From the NCBI RefSeq assembly GCF_963666525.1, contig NZ_OY762905.1, positions 930,001-994,000 of the forward strand: a stretch of DNA of 64,000 nt. The letters are read 5' to 3'. Source of the DNA: an uncultured Cohaesibacter sp. Lineage in GTDB: Bacteria; Pseudomonadota; Alphaproteobacteria; Rhizobiales; Cohaesibacteraceae. Below the pieces are notes generated by a model. It was not told the DNA's origin and did no database searches. It worked only from the letters and a program-made list of their open reading frames with translations. Positions 53,702-62,223 of this stretch are shown piece after piece (the stretch's first letter is position 1; each line of letters starts with the position of its first letter). Made by a program: the position numbers and the translations under genes.

Positions 53702-54445
53702 TTAAATTTCACCCATGGCGCGCTGGAACCTGCGTACACTCTCCGCAAAGCCGAAAATCAGAGCGTCGGCTATAAAGCCATGTCCGATCGACACTTCACG
53801 GATATAGGGCACTTCCTTCATCAGGGCAGGCAGATTGTCCGGCGTGAGGTCATGACCGGCGTTGACATCAAGCCCGACTTCCCTTGCCGCCTTGGCGGTT
53901 GCGGACACCTCAGCCAGACGCGTTGTTGCCAGTGCCGGGTCCGAATGGCAGGCGCCATAGGGGCCGGTGTAGATTTCGATGCGGTCTGCACCGAAAGCTG
54001 CTGCCTTTGCCGGCTGCTCCGGATCCGGATCGACAAACAGCGACATCTTGATGCCGGAGCGCTTGATGACATCGATCGACGTCCGCAGCAGGGCATCACT
54101 GGCTTCAAAGTCCCAGCCGTGGTCCGACGTCTGCTGGCTCGGGTCATCCGGAACGAACAGGGTCTGATCCGGCTTCACTTCCTCGCACAGGGTCAGAAAA
54201 CGGTTGTCCGGAAACCCTTCAAGACAAAGCTCCTTGCCGGGAAAATCCTTGCGGATCATGTCTGCAAGATCCCAGACATCCCTGCGCCGGATATGACGTT
54301 CGTCGGGACGAGGGTGAACCGTGATTCCCTTTGCTCCGGCTTCCAGTGCAATCCGGGACAGCCCTGTGACACTCGGCCAGGGCAGATCGCGCCGGTTGCG
54401 CAACACGGCCACGGCATTCACATTCACGCTCAATCGTGTGTTCAT
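53702..54445 (-). CDS. pdxJ: Pyridoxine 5'-phosphate synthase
   Basis: PdxJ condenses 1-deoxyxylulose 5-phosphate with aminoacetone 3-phosphate to make pyridoxine 5'-phosphate. The 247-residue TIM-barrel has the family motifs RLSVNVNAVAVLRNRR at the start, ITVHPRPDERHIRRRDV (phosphate and active site), VNAGHDLTPDNL and VSIGHGFIADALIFG at the C-terminus. It lies between ilvH and ilvC on the same strand, after a region with two strong overlapping hairpins, so its transcription may be partly separate. Confidence 0.95.
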   Translation of the reverse strand: MNTRLSVNVNAVAVLRNRRDLPWPSVTGLSRIALEAGAKGITVHPRPDERHIRRRDVWDLADMIRKDFPGKELCLEGFPDNRFLTLCEEVKPDQTLFVPDDPSQQTSDHGWDFEASDALLRTSIDVIKRSGIKMSLFVDPDPEQPAKAAAFGADRIEIYTGPYGACHSDPALATTRLAEVSATAKAAREVGLDVNAGHDLTPDNLPALMKEVPYIREVSIGHGFIADALIFGFAESVRRFQRAMGEI

Positions 54446-54484
54446 AGAATTTCAGTCCTTCCAACTTAAACCCAACGAAAGCCA

Positions 54485-54531
54485 CCCGGCGAAGAGAAGC
54501 ACGCCGGGCATCCGTCAGGGGACGGACGCCC
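54485..54531 (-). other. Two overlapping GC-rich hairpins between ilvH and pdxJ
   Basis: CCCGGC (54485-54490) can pair with GCCGGG (54503-54508), while GGGCATCCGTC (54506-54516) pairs with GACGGACGCCC (54521-54531). The two stems share GGG (54506-54508), so only one can form fully. No T run follows on the minus strand. This could be an mRNA processing or stability element ending the ilvBH message. Confidence 0.5.
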
Positions 54532-54556
54532 GATCAGTTGTTTCCCCTGTCGGGGC

Positions 54557-55099
54557 TCAGGTCTTGTTTGGTCCACGGCGCAAGGCGACGACACCGGTGC
54601 GGCATACCTCGACCAGACCAAGCGGCTGCATGATCGAGATGAACTGCTCGATCTTGTTCTGCCGACCGGTCATCTCGAACACAAAATGCTCGGCGGTAGC
54701 ATCGATCACCGTGGCCCGAAATGCATCAGCCAATCTCAGGGCTTCCACTCTTTTATCGCCTGTTCCGGTCACCTTGATCAAGGCCAGCTCCCGTTCCAGC
54801 GGTGCGACATCGAATGTCGAAAGGTCAGCCACTTCATGGACCGGCACCAGCCGCCCCAACTGGGAGCGGATCTGCTGCAGCACCGGCGGTGTTGCGGTCG
54901 TGACGATCGTGATGCGGGAAATGTGTTCCTCGTGGGAGGTTTCCGACACGGTCAGTGAGTCAATGTTGTATCCGCGCCCGGAAAAAAGGCCGATGACGCG
55001 CGCCAGAACGCCAGGTTCGTTGTCCACCAGGACAGATAGCGTATGAGTTTCCTGTACGGTCGATACTTCTTCAATGAAATAGGCAGATCCCTGTTGCAT
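54557..55099 (-). CDS. ilvH: Acetolactate synthase small (regulatory) subunit
   Basis: IlvH activates IlvB and gives valine feedback inhibition. The 180-residue product has the N-terminal ACT domain (about 15-85, HTLSVLVDNEPGVLARVIGL with the valine-site GLFSGRGYNIDSL) and the C-terminal domain that binds the large subunit. The ATG at 55099 (MQQGSAYF) was chosen over one 13 codons upstream because it follows AGAAGGAACGG and leaves a normal 39-base gap to ilvB. Confidence 0.95.
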   Translation of the reverse strand: MQQGSAYFIEEVSTVQETHTLSVLVDNEPGVLARVIGLFSGRGYNIDSLTVSETSHEEHISRITIVTTATPPVLQQIRSQLGRLVPVHEVADLSTFDVAPLERELALIKVTGTGDKRVEALRLADAFRATVIDATAEHFVFEMTGRQNKIEQFISIMQPLGLVEVCRTGVVALRRGPNKT

Positions 55100-55138
55100 C
55101 TTGCCGTTCCTTCTCTTGAAATGCGGTTGCGTTGCCAA

Positions 55139-56908
55139 TCAGACAAGTTTCTTGCCAGCGTCTCCGATGGCGTTTGCGATCATGGTTTCGTCCTCGGCTT
55201 CATCGGAGAACAGCATGTCGTTGTGTGCTCGTCCCGATGGGATCATCGGGAAGCAGTTTGCCAGCTTGGCGACGCGGCAATCGAAAATGACAGGGCCGTC
55301 ATAGGCGATCATCTCGTCAATGGCAGCATCCAGCTTGTCAGGCTTGTCGCAGACAATCCCCTTCGCCCCGTAGGCTTCCGCAAGCTTGACAAAGTCAGGC
55401 ATCGCCTCGACGTAGGAATTGGACAGGCGGTTGCCATGCAGCAGCTGCTGCCACTGGCGCACCATGCCCAGATGCTCGTTGTTCAGGATCATGATCTTGA
55501 CCGGCAGGTTGTGCTGGATGGCCGTGGCCAGTTCCTGAATGTTCATCTGCACCGACCCGTCGCCGGAAATATCGACAACAAGGCTCTCGGGATGCGCTGT
55601 CTGAACGCCGATGGCGGCAGGGAAGCCGTAGCCCATGGTGCCCAGACCACCAGAGGTCATCCAGCGGTGCGGTTCCTCGAAGCCGAGGAACTGGGCAGCC
55701 CACATCTGATGCTGTCCGACCTCAGTGGTGATGTAATAGTCCCTGCCCTTCAGCTTTTCGCTAAGGCGCTGCAAAGCATATTGCGGCATGATGACATCTT
55801 CATTGGGGCGATAGGCGAGGCAATCGCGCTTCTTCCAGATCTTGATCCGCTCCCACCAGGTGGCCAGATCCTGTTTGTCATTCTTCTTGCCGCTGGCCCG
55901 CCAGATGCGAACCATGTCTTCCAGAACATGCCCGACATCACCAACGATCCCCAGATCCACCTGAACAATCTTGTTGATCGAGGACGGGTCGATATCGATA
56001 TGGATCTTCTTGGAATTCGGCGAAAAGGCATCCAGACGCCCGGTGATACGGTCATCAAAACGCGCACCGACGCACAGCATGACATCGCATTCATGCATCG
56101 CCATGTTGGCTTCATAGGTACCGTGCATGCCCAACATGCCGAGCCATTCCTTGCCGGATGCCGGATAGGCGCCAAGCCCCATCAGCGTCGAGGTGATCGG
56201 GAAACCGGTAAGGGCAACCAGTTCACGCAACATCTGACAGGCTTCCGAGCCGGAGTTGATGACACCGCCACCGGTATAGAGGATCGGCTTCTTGGCGTTG
56301 ACGAGCATGTCGACAGCCTTGCGAACCGCATCCAGATCGCCCTTGAGCTGCGGATGGTAGGTCTTGTGGCTGACGTTGCTCGGACCATGATAGGTGCCTG
56401 TCGCAAACTGGACGTCCTTGGGAATGTCGACAACAACCGGGCCTGGACGACCGGAGCGGGCAACATAGAAGGCTTCATGCAGGATACGCGGCAACTCTTC
56501 GACCGAGCGAACCAGATAATTGTGTTTGGTGCATGGACGGGTGATGCCGGAGGTGTCGCATTCCTGGAAGGCATCGGAGCCGATCAGGGAGGTCGGGACC
56601 TGACCGGAAATGCAGACGAGAGGAATGGAATCCATCAGTGCATCGGCAAGCGGCGTCACGGCATTGGTCGCGCCCGGTCCGGAGGTCACCAGCAGCACGC
56701 CGACTTTTCCGGTTGAACGGGCATAGCCCTCCGCTGCATGGCCCGCACCCTGTTCGTGGCGCACGAGAATGTGACGAATATCTTCCTGCTGAAAGATTTC
56801 ATCATAGATCGGGAGAACAGCGCCCCCAGGATAGCCAAAAATATGGTCCACGCCCTGATCTTTCAGAGCTTGAATAACCATTTCAGCACCTGTCATCTGC
56901 CGTGTCAT
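55139..56908 (-). CDS. ilvB: Acetolactate synthase large (catalytic) subunit
   Basis: IlvB joins two pyruvates, or pyruvate and 2-ketobutyrate, using thiamine diphosphate. The 589-residue product has the N-terminal domain with the catalytic Glu in FGYPGGAVLPIYDEI (Glu about residue 49-52 area as in the family), the central FAD-type domain (about 190-360) and the C-terminal thiamine-binding domain with DISGDGSVQMNIQELATAIQ and NNEHLGMVRQWQQLLHGNR. It precedes ilvH by 39 bases. A leader peptide and attenuator lie upstream. Confidence 0.97.
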   Translation of the reverse strand: MTRQMTGAEMVIQALKDQGVDHIFGYPGGAVLPIYDEIFQQEDIRHILVRHEQGAGHAAEGYARSTGKVGVLLVTSGPGATNAVTPLADALMDSIPLVCISGQVPTSLIGSDAFQECDTSGITRPCTKHNYLVRSVEELPRILHEAFYVARSGRPGPVVVDIPKDVQFATGTYHGPSNVSHKTYHPQLKGDLDAVRKAVDMLVNAKKPILYTGGGVINSGSEACQMLRELVALTGFPITSTLMGLGAYPASGKEWLGMLGMHGTYEANMAMHECDVMLCVGARFDDRITGRLDAFSPNSKKIHIDIDPSSINKIVQVDLGIVGDVGHVLEDMVRIWRASGKKNDKQDLATWWERIKIWKKRDCLAYRPNEDVIMPQYALQRLSEKLKGRDYYITTEVGQHQMWAAQFLGFEEPHRWMTSGGLGTMGYGFPAAIGVQTAHPESLVVDISGDGSVQMNIQELATAIQHNLPVKIMILNNEHLGMVRQWQQLLHGNRLSNSYVEAMPDFVKLAEAYGAKGIVCDKPDKLDAAIDEMIAYDGPVIFDCRVAKLANCFPMIPSGRAHNDMLFSDEAEDETMIANAIGDAGKKLV

Positions 56909-57074
56909 TCATCCATTCCTTAAACCCGAGCCTGCGCACAGCACGTAAGCTCACTTTTCGATTTCGCCACCTGATCGGGTGAGGATCACTCCACCCGGCA
57001 GGCGACACTGGCCCTGACGACCGTCAACCCTCAAAGACTGCCAACATTCCCATCGAGATTCCAATTCGGGCAAT

Positions 57075-57098
57075 AAAAAAGGGCCTCTGAAAGGCCCC
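57075..57098 (-). terminator. ilvB attenuator (rho-independent)
   Basis: On the minus strand GGGGCCT-TTCAG-AGGCCC forms a short GC-rich hairpin followed by TTTTTT (complement of 57075-57080). It lies 26 bases after the leader peptide stop and about 167 bases before ilvB, where an attenuator is expected. Confidence 0.85.
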
Positions 57099-57123
57099 GG
57101 ACGCGCACCACCATTTGCAACGG

Positions 57124-57180
57124 TTACCCAACCATTACAGCAGTGCGCCTACCCACTAGAATCACAAGAATATTTCGCAT
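57124..57180 (-). CDS. ilvL: ilvB leader peptide
   Basis: An 18-codon open frame (MRNILVILVGRRTAVMVG) upstream of ilvB, with two each of Ile and Leu and four Val, in a run ILVILV. It is followed by the attenuator hairpin and T run. This is a classical branched-chain leader: ribosome stalling at Ile, Leu or Val codons when the charged tRNAs are scarce would favour an antiterminator. The name is by analogy with ilvL of enterobacteria. Confidence 0.85.
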   Translation of the reverse strand: MRNILVILVGRRTAVMVG

Positions 57181-57214
57181 AACAGCTTTAGACTTTCCGT
57201 TCGTTTCGCGAGGC

Positions 57215-57243
57215 ACGTTAGTCCGTCATGCCAGTGAGGTCAA
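57215..57243 (-). promoter_or_regulatory. Predicted promoter for ilvB leader
   Basis: On the minus strand TTGACC (-35), 17 bases, TAACGT (-10). The -35 box and spacing are good, the -10 box is weak. Transcription would start about 25 bases before the leader ATG. Confidence 0.45.
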
Positions 57244-57285
57244 CCCGCTTTGAACAGATTTTCCCAAAATGCCAGCAATATTAGA

Positions 57286-58251
57286 CTAGTTTCCCACCTT
57301 ATATTTTTTCATTTCTATCAAAAAATGGGCAATCGCAGCCTCGGCGCTATCAAAAAGGGGCCAATCAGCCATCTGATTGCGGATCCAGGTCATCTGCCGC
57401 TTGGCATAGCGGCGAGTATCGCGCTTGCACAGGCGGATGGCCTCGTCATAATCCAGCACCCCCCGATCGTAATCGGCCAGATAGGAAACCCCGATCGCCT
57501 TCATAGCCGGCAGGTCCGGATCGATGCCGAGACCGGCCATGTGAACCGCCTCATCGATACCGCCAAGCTCAACCATCTGGTCGAAGCGTTTTTCGATCTT
57601 GGCATAGACCTGCTCCCGCGGCGGACAGAGCGCCATCCGGATCGCCCCTTCGGCGATGGCCGGATCATGGCGCAGGGCGTCGCTCTTCTGCCAGTCGAGC
57701 AGGGACTTGCCAGTCGCATCAAGGATTTCCAGTGCCCTGAGGATCCGCTGCCCATCGGCTGGCTTCAGCGTGGCAGCCATCGCCGGATCGCGCTCGGTCA
57801 GCACGGCATGCAGCGCCTCGGGAGCCTCGAGGCGATCCAGCTCCGCTTCCCAGAAGGCCCGGATAGCCTCCGGCACATCGGGCACCACATTGAGCCCCTC
57901 GATCAGCGCCTTGAAATAGAGCCCGGTGCCTCCGACCAGAATGGGGCATTGCCCCCCTGCCCGGACATCCCGGATCGCCTCGACGGCATCATCAAGCCAG
58001 CGCCCGACCGAGTAGCGCTCGCCGGGGGTGACATAGCCGTAGAGCCGGTGTTCGATGCCGCCCATCTCCTTAAAGGTCGGACGGGCGGACAGAATGGACA
58101 ATTGGTCATAGATCTGCATGGAATCTGCGTTGATAATGACACCATCAACGATTTCTGCGAGCCTTAGTGCAAGAGAAGACTTGCCGCTGGCCGTTGGCCC
58201 GGCTATCAACACCGCTGACGGGGCCGATGCAATCTGTGTTCCGCTATCCAT
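57286..58251 (-). CDS. miaA: tRNA dimethylallyltransferase
   Basis: MiaA adds a dimethylallyl group to A37 of tRNAs reading codons that start with U, which includes leucine UUA/UUG tRNA. The product (about 321 residues) has the P-loop IAGPTASGKSSLALRLA, the DSMQIY motif, GGTGLYFKALIEGL and the C-terminal tRNA-binding region RRYAKRQMTWIRNQM. The ATG at 58251 is preferred over one 12 codons upstream because it leaves room for the divergent serB. MiaA is often linked to attenuation control of amino-acid operons in other bacteria; here it directly flanks ilvB. Confidence 0.95.
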   Translation of the reverse strand: MDSGTQIASAPSAVLIAGPTASGKSSLALRLAEIVDGVIINADSMQIYDQLSILSARPTFKEMGGIEHRLYGYVTPGERYSVGRWLDDAVEAIRDVRAGGQCPILVGGTGLYFKALIEGLNVVPDVPEAIRAFWEAELDRLEAPEALHAVLTERDPAMAATLKPADGQRILRALEILDATGKSLLDWQKSDALRHDPAIAEGAIRMALCPPREQVYAKIEKRFDQMVELGGIDEAVHMAGLGIDPDLPAMKAIGVSYLADYDRGVLDYDEAIRLCKRDTRRYAKRQMTWIRNQMADWPLFDSAEAAIAHFLIEMKKYKVGN

Positions 58252-58301
58252 CACGCCGTTTGCAGCCTCCTGAAAAGAGGTTCCCATTTTTTGGAGGTTT
58301 C

Positions 58302-59195
58302 ATGTCCTTCACCCTGACCCTCATCAGCGCCCCGGCCAATCCTGCCGTCGACGCCGACCTTGTGGCCAAAGTCCGTTCCATCGTCTCTGTCGATACAGGC
58401 TTTGACTGGCTGATGGAAGGGGTCGCCTGTGATTTTGTCATCCCCAGCCACCCCGATCTCGCCAACCTTCGCGCAGAACTGCACACAGCTCTTTCTCAAA
58501 GGCCGGTTGATATCGTGTTGCAGCCGAGTGCCGGACGCAAAAAGAAGCTGCTGCTGGCCGACATGGACTCCACCATGATCCAGCAGGAATGCATTGACGA
58601 ACTAGCCGACGAGGTTGGACTGAAGGACATGGTGTCTGACATCACCGCACGCGCCATGCGTGGCGAGATTGAGTTCGAACCGGCGCTCAAGGAGCGGGTC
58701 GGGCTGCTCAAGGGCCTCAGTCTCGACATTGTCGACAAGCTGTTCGCCGAGCGCATCACCTTCACCCCCGGCGGCAAGGCCCTCATCCACACGATGAAGG
58801 CGAACGGTGCCTATTGCGCGCTGGTCTCGGGCGGCTTCACCCATTTCACCTCCCGCGTCCGCACGCTCCTTGGCTTCGATGAGGACCGTGCCAACCTGCT
58901 GATCGAGGAAGATGGTCGCCTGACCGGCGAAGTCGGCATGCCGATTCTGGGCAAGGACGCCAAGCTGGCCCGTCTCAATGACCTGATCCGCGAGCGCGGC
59001 CTTGACCGTTCGGAAACCATGGCCGTTGGCGATGGCGCCAATGACCTGCCGATGATCCTCAATTCTGGCGCGGGCGTTGCCCTGCATGCCAAGCCAAAGG
59101 TCGCGGCTCAGGCCCAGCATGTCATCAACCACGGCGACCTGACAGGCCTTCTGTTCATTCAGGGCTACAAGGCTGAAGACTTCGTGCTGGCCTGA
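58302..59195 (+). CDS. serB: Phosphoserine phosphatase
   Basis: SerB removes phosphate from phosphoserine, the last step of serine synthesis. The 297-residue product has an N-terminal ACT-like region (about 1-75) and a HAD phosphatase domain with motif I DMDSTM (Asp87 nucleophile and Asp89), motif II SGGFTHF and motif III with GDGANDLPM. The ATG at 58302 follows a strong GGAGG site and is the usual start for the family. It is divergent from miaA and convergent with degP, with a shared terminator. Confidence 0.96.
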   Translation: MSFTLTLISAPANPAVDADLVAKVRSIVSVDTGFDWLMEGVACDFVIPSHPDLANLRAELHTALSQRPVDIVLQPSAGRKKKLLLADMDSTMIQQECIDELADEVGLKDMVSDITARAMRGEIEFEPALKERVGLLKGLSLDIVDKLFAERITFTPGGKALIHTMKANGAYCALVSGGFTHFTSRVRTLLGFDEDRANLLIEEDGRLTGEVGMPILGKDAKLARLNDLIRERGLDRSETMAVGDGANDLPMILNSGAGVALHAKPKVAAQAQHVINHGDLTGLLFIQGYKAEDFVLA

Positions 59196-59226
59196 CAATC
59201 CGAAAGGCATGATGGTCAACAAAAAG

Positions 59227-59249
59227 AAGGGGCCGATTGGCCCCTTTTT
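59227..59249. terminator. Bidirectional terminator between serB and degP
   Basis: AAGGGGCC (59227-59234) and GGCCCCTT (59239-59246), 4-base loop, then TTTTT on plus; an A run on the other side gives a T run on minus after degP. Confidence 0.9.
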
Positions 59250-59268
59250 CATACTCTGCCCCGTGCGG

Positions 59269-60834
59269 TCATTTCTCGCCAGCGGCAGCCACCGGCTTGT
59301 CACCGGCCCCGGTGATGGCGTCATCGAATTTCAGTGAGACGAATTCCAGCTCCCCGCCATCCGGCTTGGCAACCAGCAGCAATACCGTCCTCTTGCCTTT
59401 TGCATCCTTGAGACGATCAAGACGCTCGACCAGATCGTTCGGAGAAGAGACGATTTCCTGGTTCATCTCGACAATCACCATGCCCGGCTCGATGCCCTTG
59501 AGATCGGCCTGACTGTCCGGCTCGACACTCGCGACAACGACCCCTTCAACATCCTCGCCAAGATGATGCTTCTTGCGTTCGGACGGGTTGAGCCGCGTCA
59601 GCGTCATGCCAAACAGCGAGGCACCATTGGCCATCGCCATCCGCTTCTTCGCCTCGCCATGGCTCTGATCGGCCTGTTGGGCCACGGTCACCGCGCTCGT
59701 CATGATCTGGCCCTTGCGCGCCACTTCCAGCGAGACGGTCTTGCCTGCATCCGTTTCGGCAACCATTCGTGTCAGATCCTTGACCTCTTCAATCCGCTTG
59801 CCATCATAGCTCAGAATGACGTCTCCCGACTTCAAACCAGCCTCAAAGGCAGGCCCTTCCGGGTTGACCCAGGTGACCAGTGCGCCACGCACCTCGCTGA
59901 CCCCGAGCCCTTCGGCCAGATCGACGGACAGCTCCTGAATGCGCACACCAAGCCAGCCACGTCGTGCTTCGCCATATTCCTTCAGCTGCCCCACGACACG
60001 GGCAACGATGTCAGAGGGAATGGCAAAACCGAGCCCGATCGATGACCCGGTGGGAGAAATGATCGCGGTATTCACCCCCACGACATTGCCATACATGTCA
60101 AACAGCGGCCCGCCCGAATTGCCCCGGTTGATTGCCGCGTCCGTCTGGATGAAATCGTCATAGGGACCACTGTTGATGTTGCGATTGCGCGCCGACACGA
60201 TGCCGATGGAAACCGAGCCGCCAAGCCCGAACGGATTGCCGATCGCCATGACCCAGTCACCGACCCGCAGCGCCTCGGCACCTCCGAAGGAAACCGTGGC
60301 AAGCGGCTTGCCTGCCTCGACCTTGAGCACCGCCAGATCCGTCTTGCTGTCAAAGCCGATGAGATCGGCCCGCAGGCTGGAGCCATCATGAAACTTCACA
60401 TTGATCCGATCCGCTTCGGAAATCACGTGATAGTTGGTAACGATCAGTCCCTTGGCATCGATCACGAAACCAGAGCCGAGCGACTGCATGCTGCGCTTGC
60501 GGTCTGCGTCCGGCCCGAGATCCTCGTCAAAATAGTCGTCAAAGAATTTCTTGAAGGGTGAGCCGTCTGGCACCTTGGGCATGGGAACAGCCCCTTCGGC
60601 GGCAACAAGCGAGATCGTGGAGATATTGACCACGGCCGGGGTCAGGCGCTCGGCAAGGTCGGCCACGCTGCGTGGCCCCTTGGCGGTTTCATGCATGCCC
60701 TGTTCAGGGGTCGTCTCGGCCATGACAGGCGCTGTCAGCGTCATTCCCGCAGTGCAGGCAACCACAATGGCAAAAAACCGGCAAAAACCGGCACCGGACA
60801 GCCCGAAGGGCAGACCATTGAGCATACGCTTCAT
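59269..60834 (-). CDS. degP: DegP/HtrA-type periplasmic serine protease
   Basis: Periplasmic chaperone-protease of the Do family, removing misfolded envelope proteins. The 521-residue product has a signal peptide (hydrophobic core about 15-32), a trypsin-like domain with the triad His136 (TNYHV), Asp166 (SKTDLAVL) and Ser240 (GNSGGPLF), and two PDZ domains (about 280-370 and 400-490). The ATG at 60834 was chosen because it starts a normal signal peptide; an upstream ATG would add 19 non-signal residues. It is the last gene of hflK-hflC-DUF2065-degP, a usual order in alphaproteobacteria. Confidence 0.95.
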   Translation of the reverse strand: MKRMLNGLPFGLSGAGFCRFFAIVVACTAGMTLTAPVMAETTPEQGMHETAKGPRSVADLAERLTPAVVNISTISLVAAEGAVPMPKVPDGSPFKKFFDDYFDEDLGPDADRKRSMQSLGSGFVIDAKGLIVTNYHVISEADRINVKFHDGSSLRADLIGFDSKTDLAVLKVEAGKPLATVSFGGAEALRVGDWVMAIGNPFGLGGSVSIGIVSARNRNINSGPYDDFIQTDAAINRGNSGGPLFDMYGNVVGVNTAIISPTGSSIGLGFAIPSDIVARVVGQLKEYGEARRGWLGVRIQELSVDLAEGLGVSEVRGALVTWVNPEGPAFEAGLKSGDVILSYDGKRIEEVKDLTRMVAETDAGKTVSLEVARKGQIMTSAVTVAQQADQSHGEAKKRMAMANGASLFGMTLTRLNPSERKKHHLGEDVEGVVVASVEPDSQADLKGIEPGMVIVEMNQEIVSSPNDLVERLDRLKDAKGKRTVLLLVAKPDGGELEFVSLKFDDAITGAGDKPVAAAGEK

Positions 60835-60922
60835 GACACTTTTCCCAAGCCGGCATCGGAAAGCCGGCGACACATCCCGCATCTCTTCCAAGAGACCCCA
60901 AACCTATCAGGAAAACATAAAC

Positions 60923-60955
60923 AAAGCCTCATCGCCAATCGGGCAAGGAGGCTTT
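60923..60955 (-). other. Hairpin between DUF2065 gene and degP
   Basis: AAAGCCTC (60923-60930) pairs with GAGGCTTT (60948-60955), with an inner GCC/GGC pair. On the minus strand TTTGTTT follows, so it is a possible partial terminator that lowers degP read-through. Confidence 0.5.
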
Positions 60956-60974
60956 CAACTGCACCATATTGTGC

Positions 60975-61160
60975 TCAGCGGCGGATAAGCCAGACAATCA
61001 GCACCCCGATCACCATGGCAACAACGCCCCCGATCCGGAGGCTGGCACCGGGAATGGTCGCGACTTCCAGCATCATGCGCTTCATGCTGCGGGGCATGGC
61101 CGCCCACAAGAAGCCTTCGATCACGAAGACCAGCCCGACTGCAGCTAGAAAGTCTGACAT
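60975..61160 (-). CDS. DUF2065 small membrane protein (YjeT-like)
   Basis: The 61-residue protein has two transmembrane helices (about residues 4-22 and 40-58) and the family sequence FVIEGFLWAAMPRSMKRMML. DUF2065 proteins are regularly encoded beside hflC. Function is unknown; a role with the HflKC complex is inferred only from position. It lies 74 bases after hflC behind a large hairpin. Confidence 0.88.
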   Translation of the reverse strand: MSDFLAAVGLVFVIEGFLWAAMPRSMKRMMLEVATIPGASLRIGGVVAMVIGVLIVWLIRR

Positions 61161-61185
61161 AGTTCCCTCTTGCGCCTAAATTGGC

Positions 61186-61220
61186 ACGGCCTGCGCGGGG
61201 TTTGAAACCGCGCAGGCCGT
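61186..61220 (-). other. 13-bp perfect hairpin between hflC and DUF2065 gene
   Basis: ACGGCCTGCGCGG (61186-61198) and CCGCGCAGGCCGT (61208-61220) form a perfect 13-base stem with a 9-base loop, with no T run on the minus strand. It might stabilise the hflKC message or reduce transcription into DUF2065-degP. Confidence 0.6.
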
Positions 61221-61234
61221 TATTCTGCTCTTGA

Positions 61235-62221
61235 TCAATTGGCAGCCGGAGCTTCCGGAGCAGTTGCCCCAGCCGAAGCAGGTGCAGCCTGGGTCGGAAT
61301 GACAGGAGCCGGAGCAGCATCAACTGCCTTTTCCGCTTTCTGCACATCGCCCATAGGCACCTTGCCAGCATCATTGAAGTAGCTGAAGAACTCGCCTTCA
61401 GGAGACAGAACCAGTCGGGTGTCGCCATTGGTAAGGCTGTTTTCATAGGCCTTCATGGACCGATAGAACTCGAAGAAGTCCGGGTTCTTGCCATAGGCCG
61501 CAGCAAAGATGGCGTTCCGCTGGGCGTCACCAATACCACGCTGGATTTCAGAATCCCGGTTGGCATTGGCGATGATGACCGTCGCATTACGATCAGCGAT
61601 GGAGCGGATCTGCTGGGACAGCTTTTCACCGTCAGCGCGGATACCATTGGCTTCCTGCTGACGTTCCGTCTGCATCTGACGATAGACAGCCTCGGAGTTT
61701 TCCTTCGGCAGGTCGGCACGACGAATGCGGTAGTCAACCAGCTCAACCCCGAGTCGCTCGGTCTTTTCGTTGACGCTCTGGCGGATTAACTCGACCAGTT
61801 CATCGCGCTTGTCGCGCACGATGTCCTTGAAGGTGAACTCGGCAACAACGTCACGCAGGGAGGCTTCCATGAAGCCGTTCAGCTGGCTTTCGAAGTTCGA
61901 CAGGAACTTGGCCTGACGCTTGAAGATGATCGGATCCGAGATGCGATAGCGGGCAAAGGAATCGATCAGCAGGCGTTTCTTGCCAGAGTCGATGACTTCC
62001 CGTTCGGACTGCTCAAGATAGCGGGCCCGTTTGTCCAGATACTCGACGCTCTGGATGAATGGCGTCTTGAAATAGAGGCCCGGCTCACGCACGGCCCGTT
62101 CGATACGGCCGAACTGGGTCACGACAGCCTGCTCATAAGGATAGACCAGGAAAAGCGAACCATACAGCAGCACGGCAACAACAGCGGCAACAACCAGACC
62201 GATAATGGATTTAACAGACAT
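61235..62221 (-). CDS. hflC: HflC protein, FtsH protease modulator
   Basis: HflC with HflK forms a large periplasmic cage that surrounds FtsH and controls its access to membrane substrates. The 328-residue product has one N-terminal membrane anchor (about 7-25), an SPFH/band 7 domain (about 25-190, EQAVVTQFGRIERAVREPGL) and a long helical region (about 180-280), with an Ala/Pro-rich C-terminal tail. It starts 2 bases after the hflK stop codon. Confidence 0.95.
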   Translation of the reverse strand: MSVKSIIGLVVAAVVAVLLYGSLFLVYPYEQAVVTQFGRIERAVREPGLYFKTPFIQSVEYLDKRARYLEQSEREVIDSGKKRLLIDSFARYRISDPIIFKRQAKFLSNFESQLNGFMEASLRDVVAEFTFKDIVRDKRDELVELIRQSVNEKTERLGVELVDYRIRRADLPKENSEAVYRQMQTERQQEANGIRADGEKLSQQIRSIADRNATVIIANANRDSEIQRGIGDAQRNAIFAAAYGKNPDFFEFYRSMKAYENSLTNGDTRLVLSPEGEFFSYFNDAGKVPMGDVQKAEKAVDAAPAPVIPTQAAPASAGATAPEAPAAN

Positions 62222-62223
62222 GA

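Noticed and set aside
55043..56716. Long plus-strand open frame opposite ilvB
   Set aside because: Antisense shadow of a highly conserved gene; no start signal or similarity.
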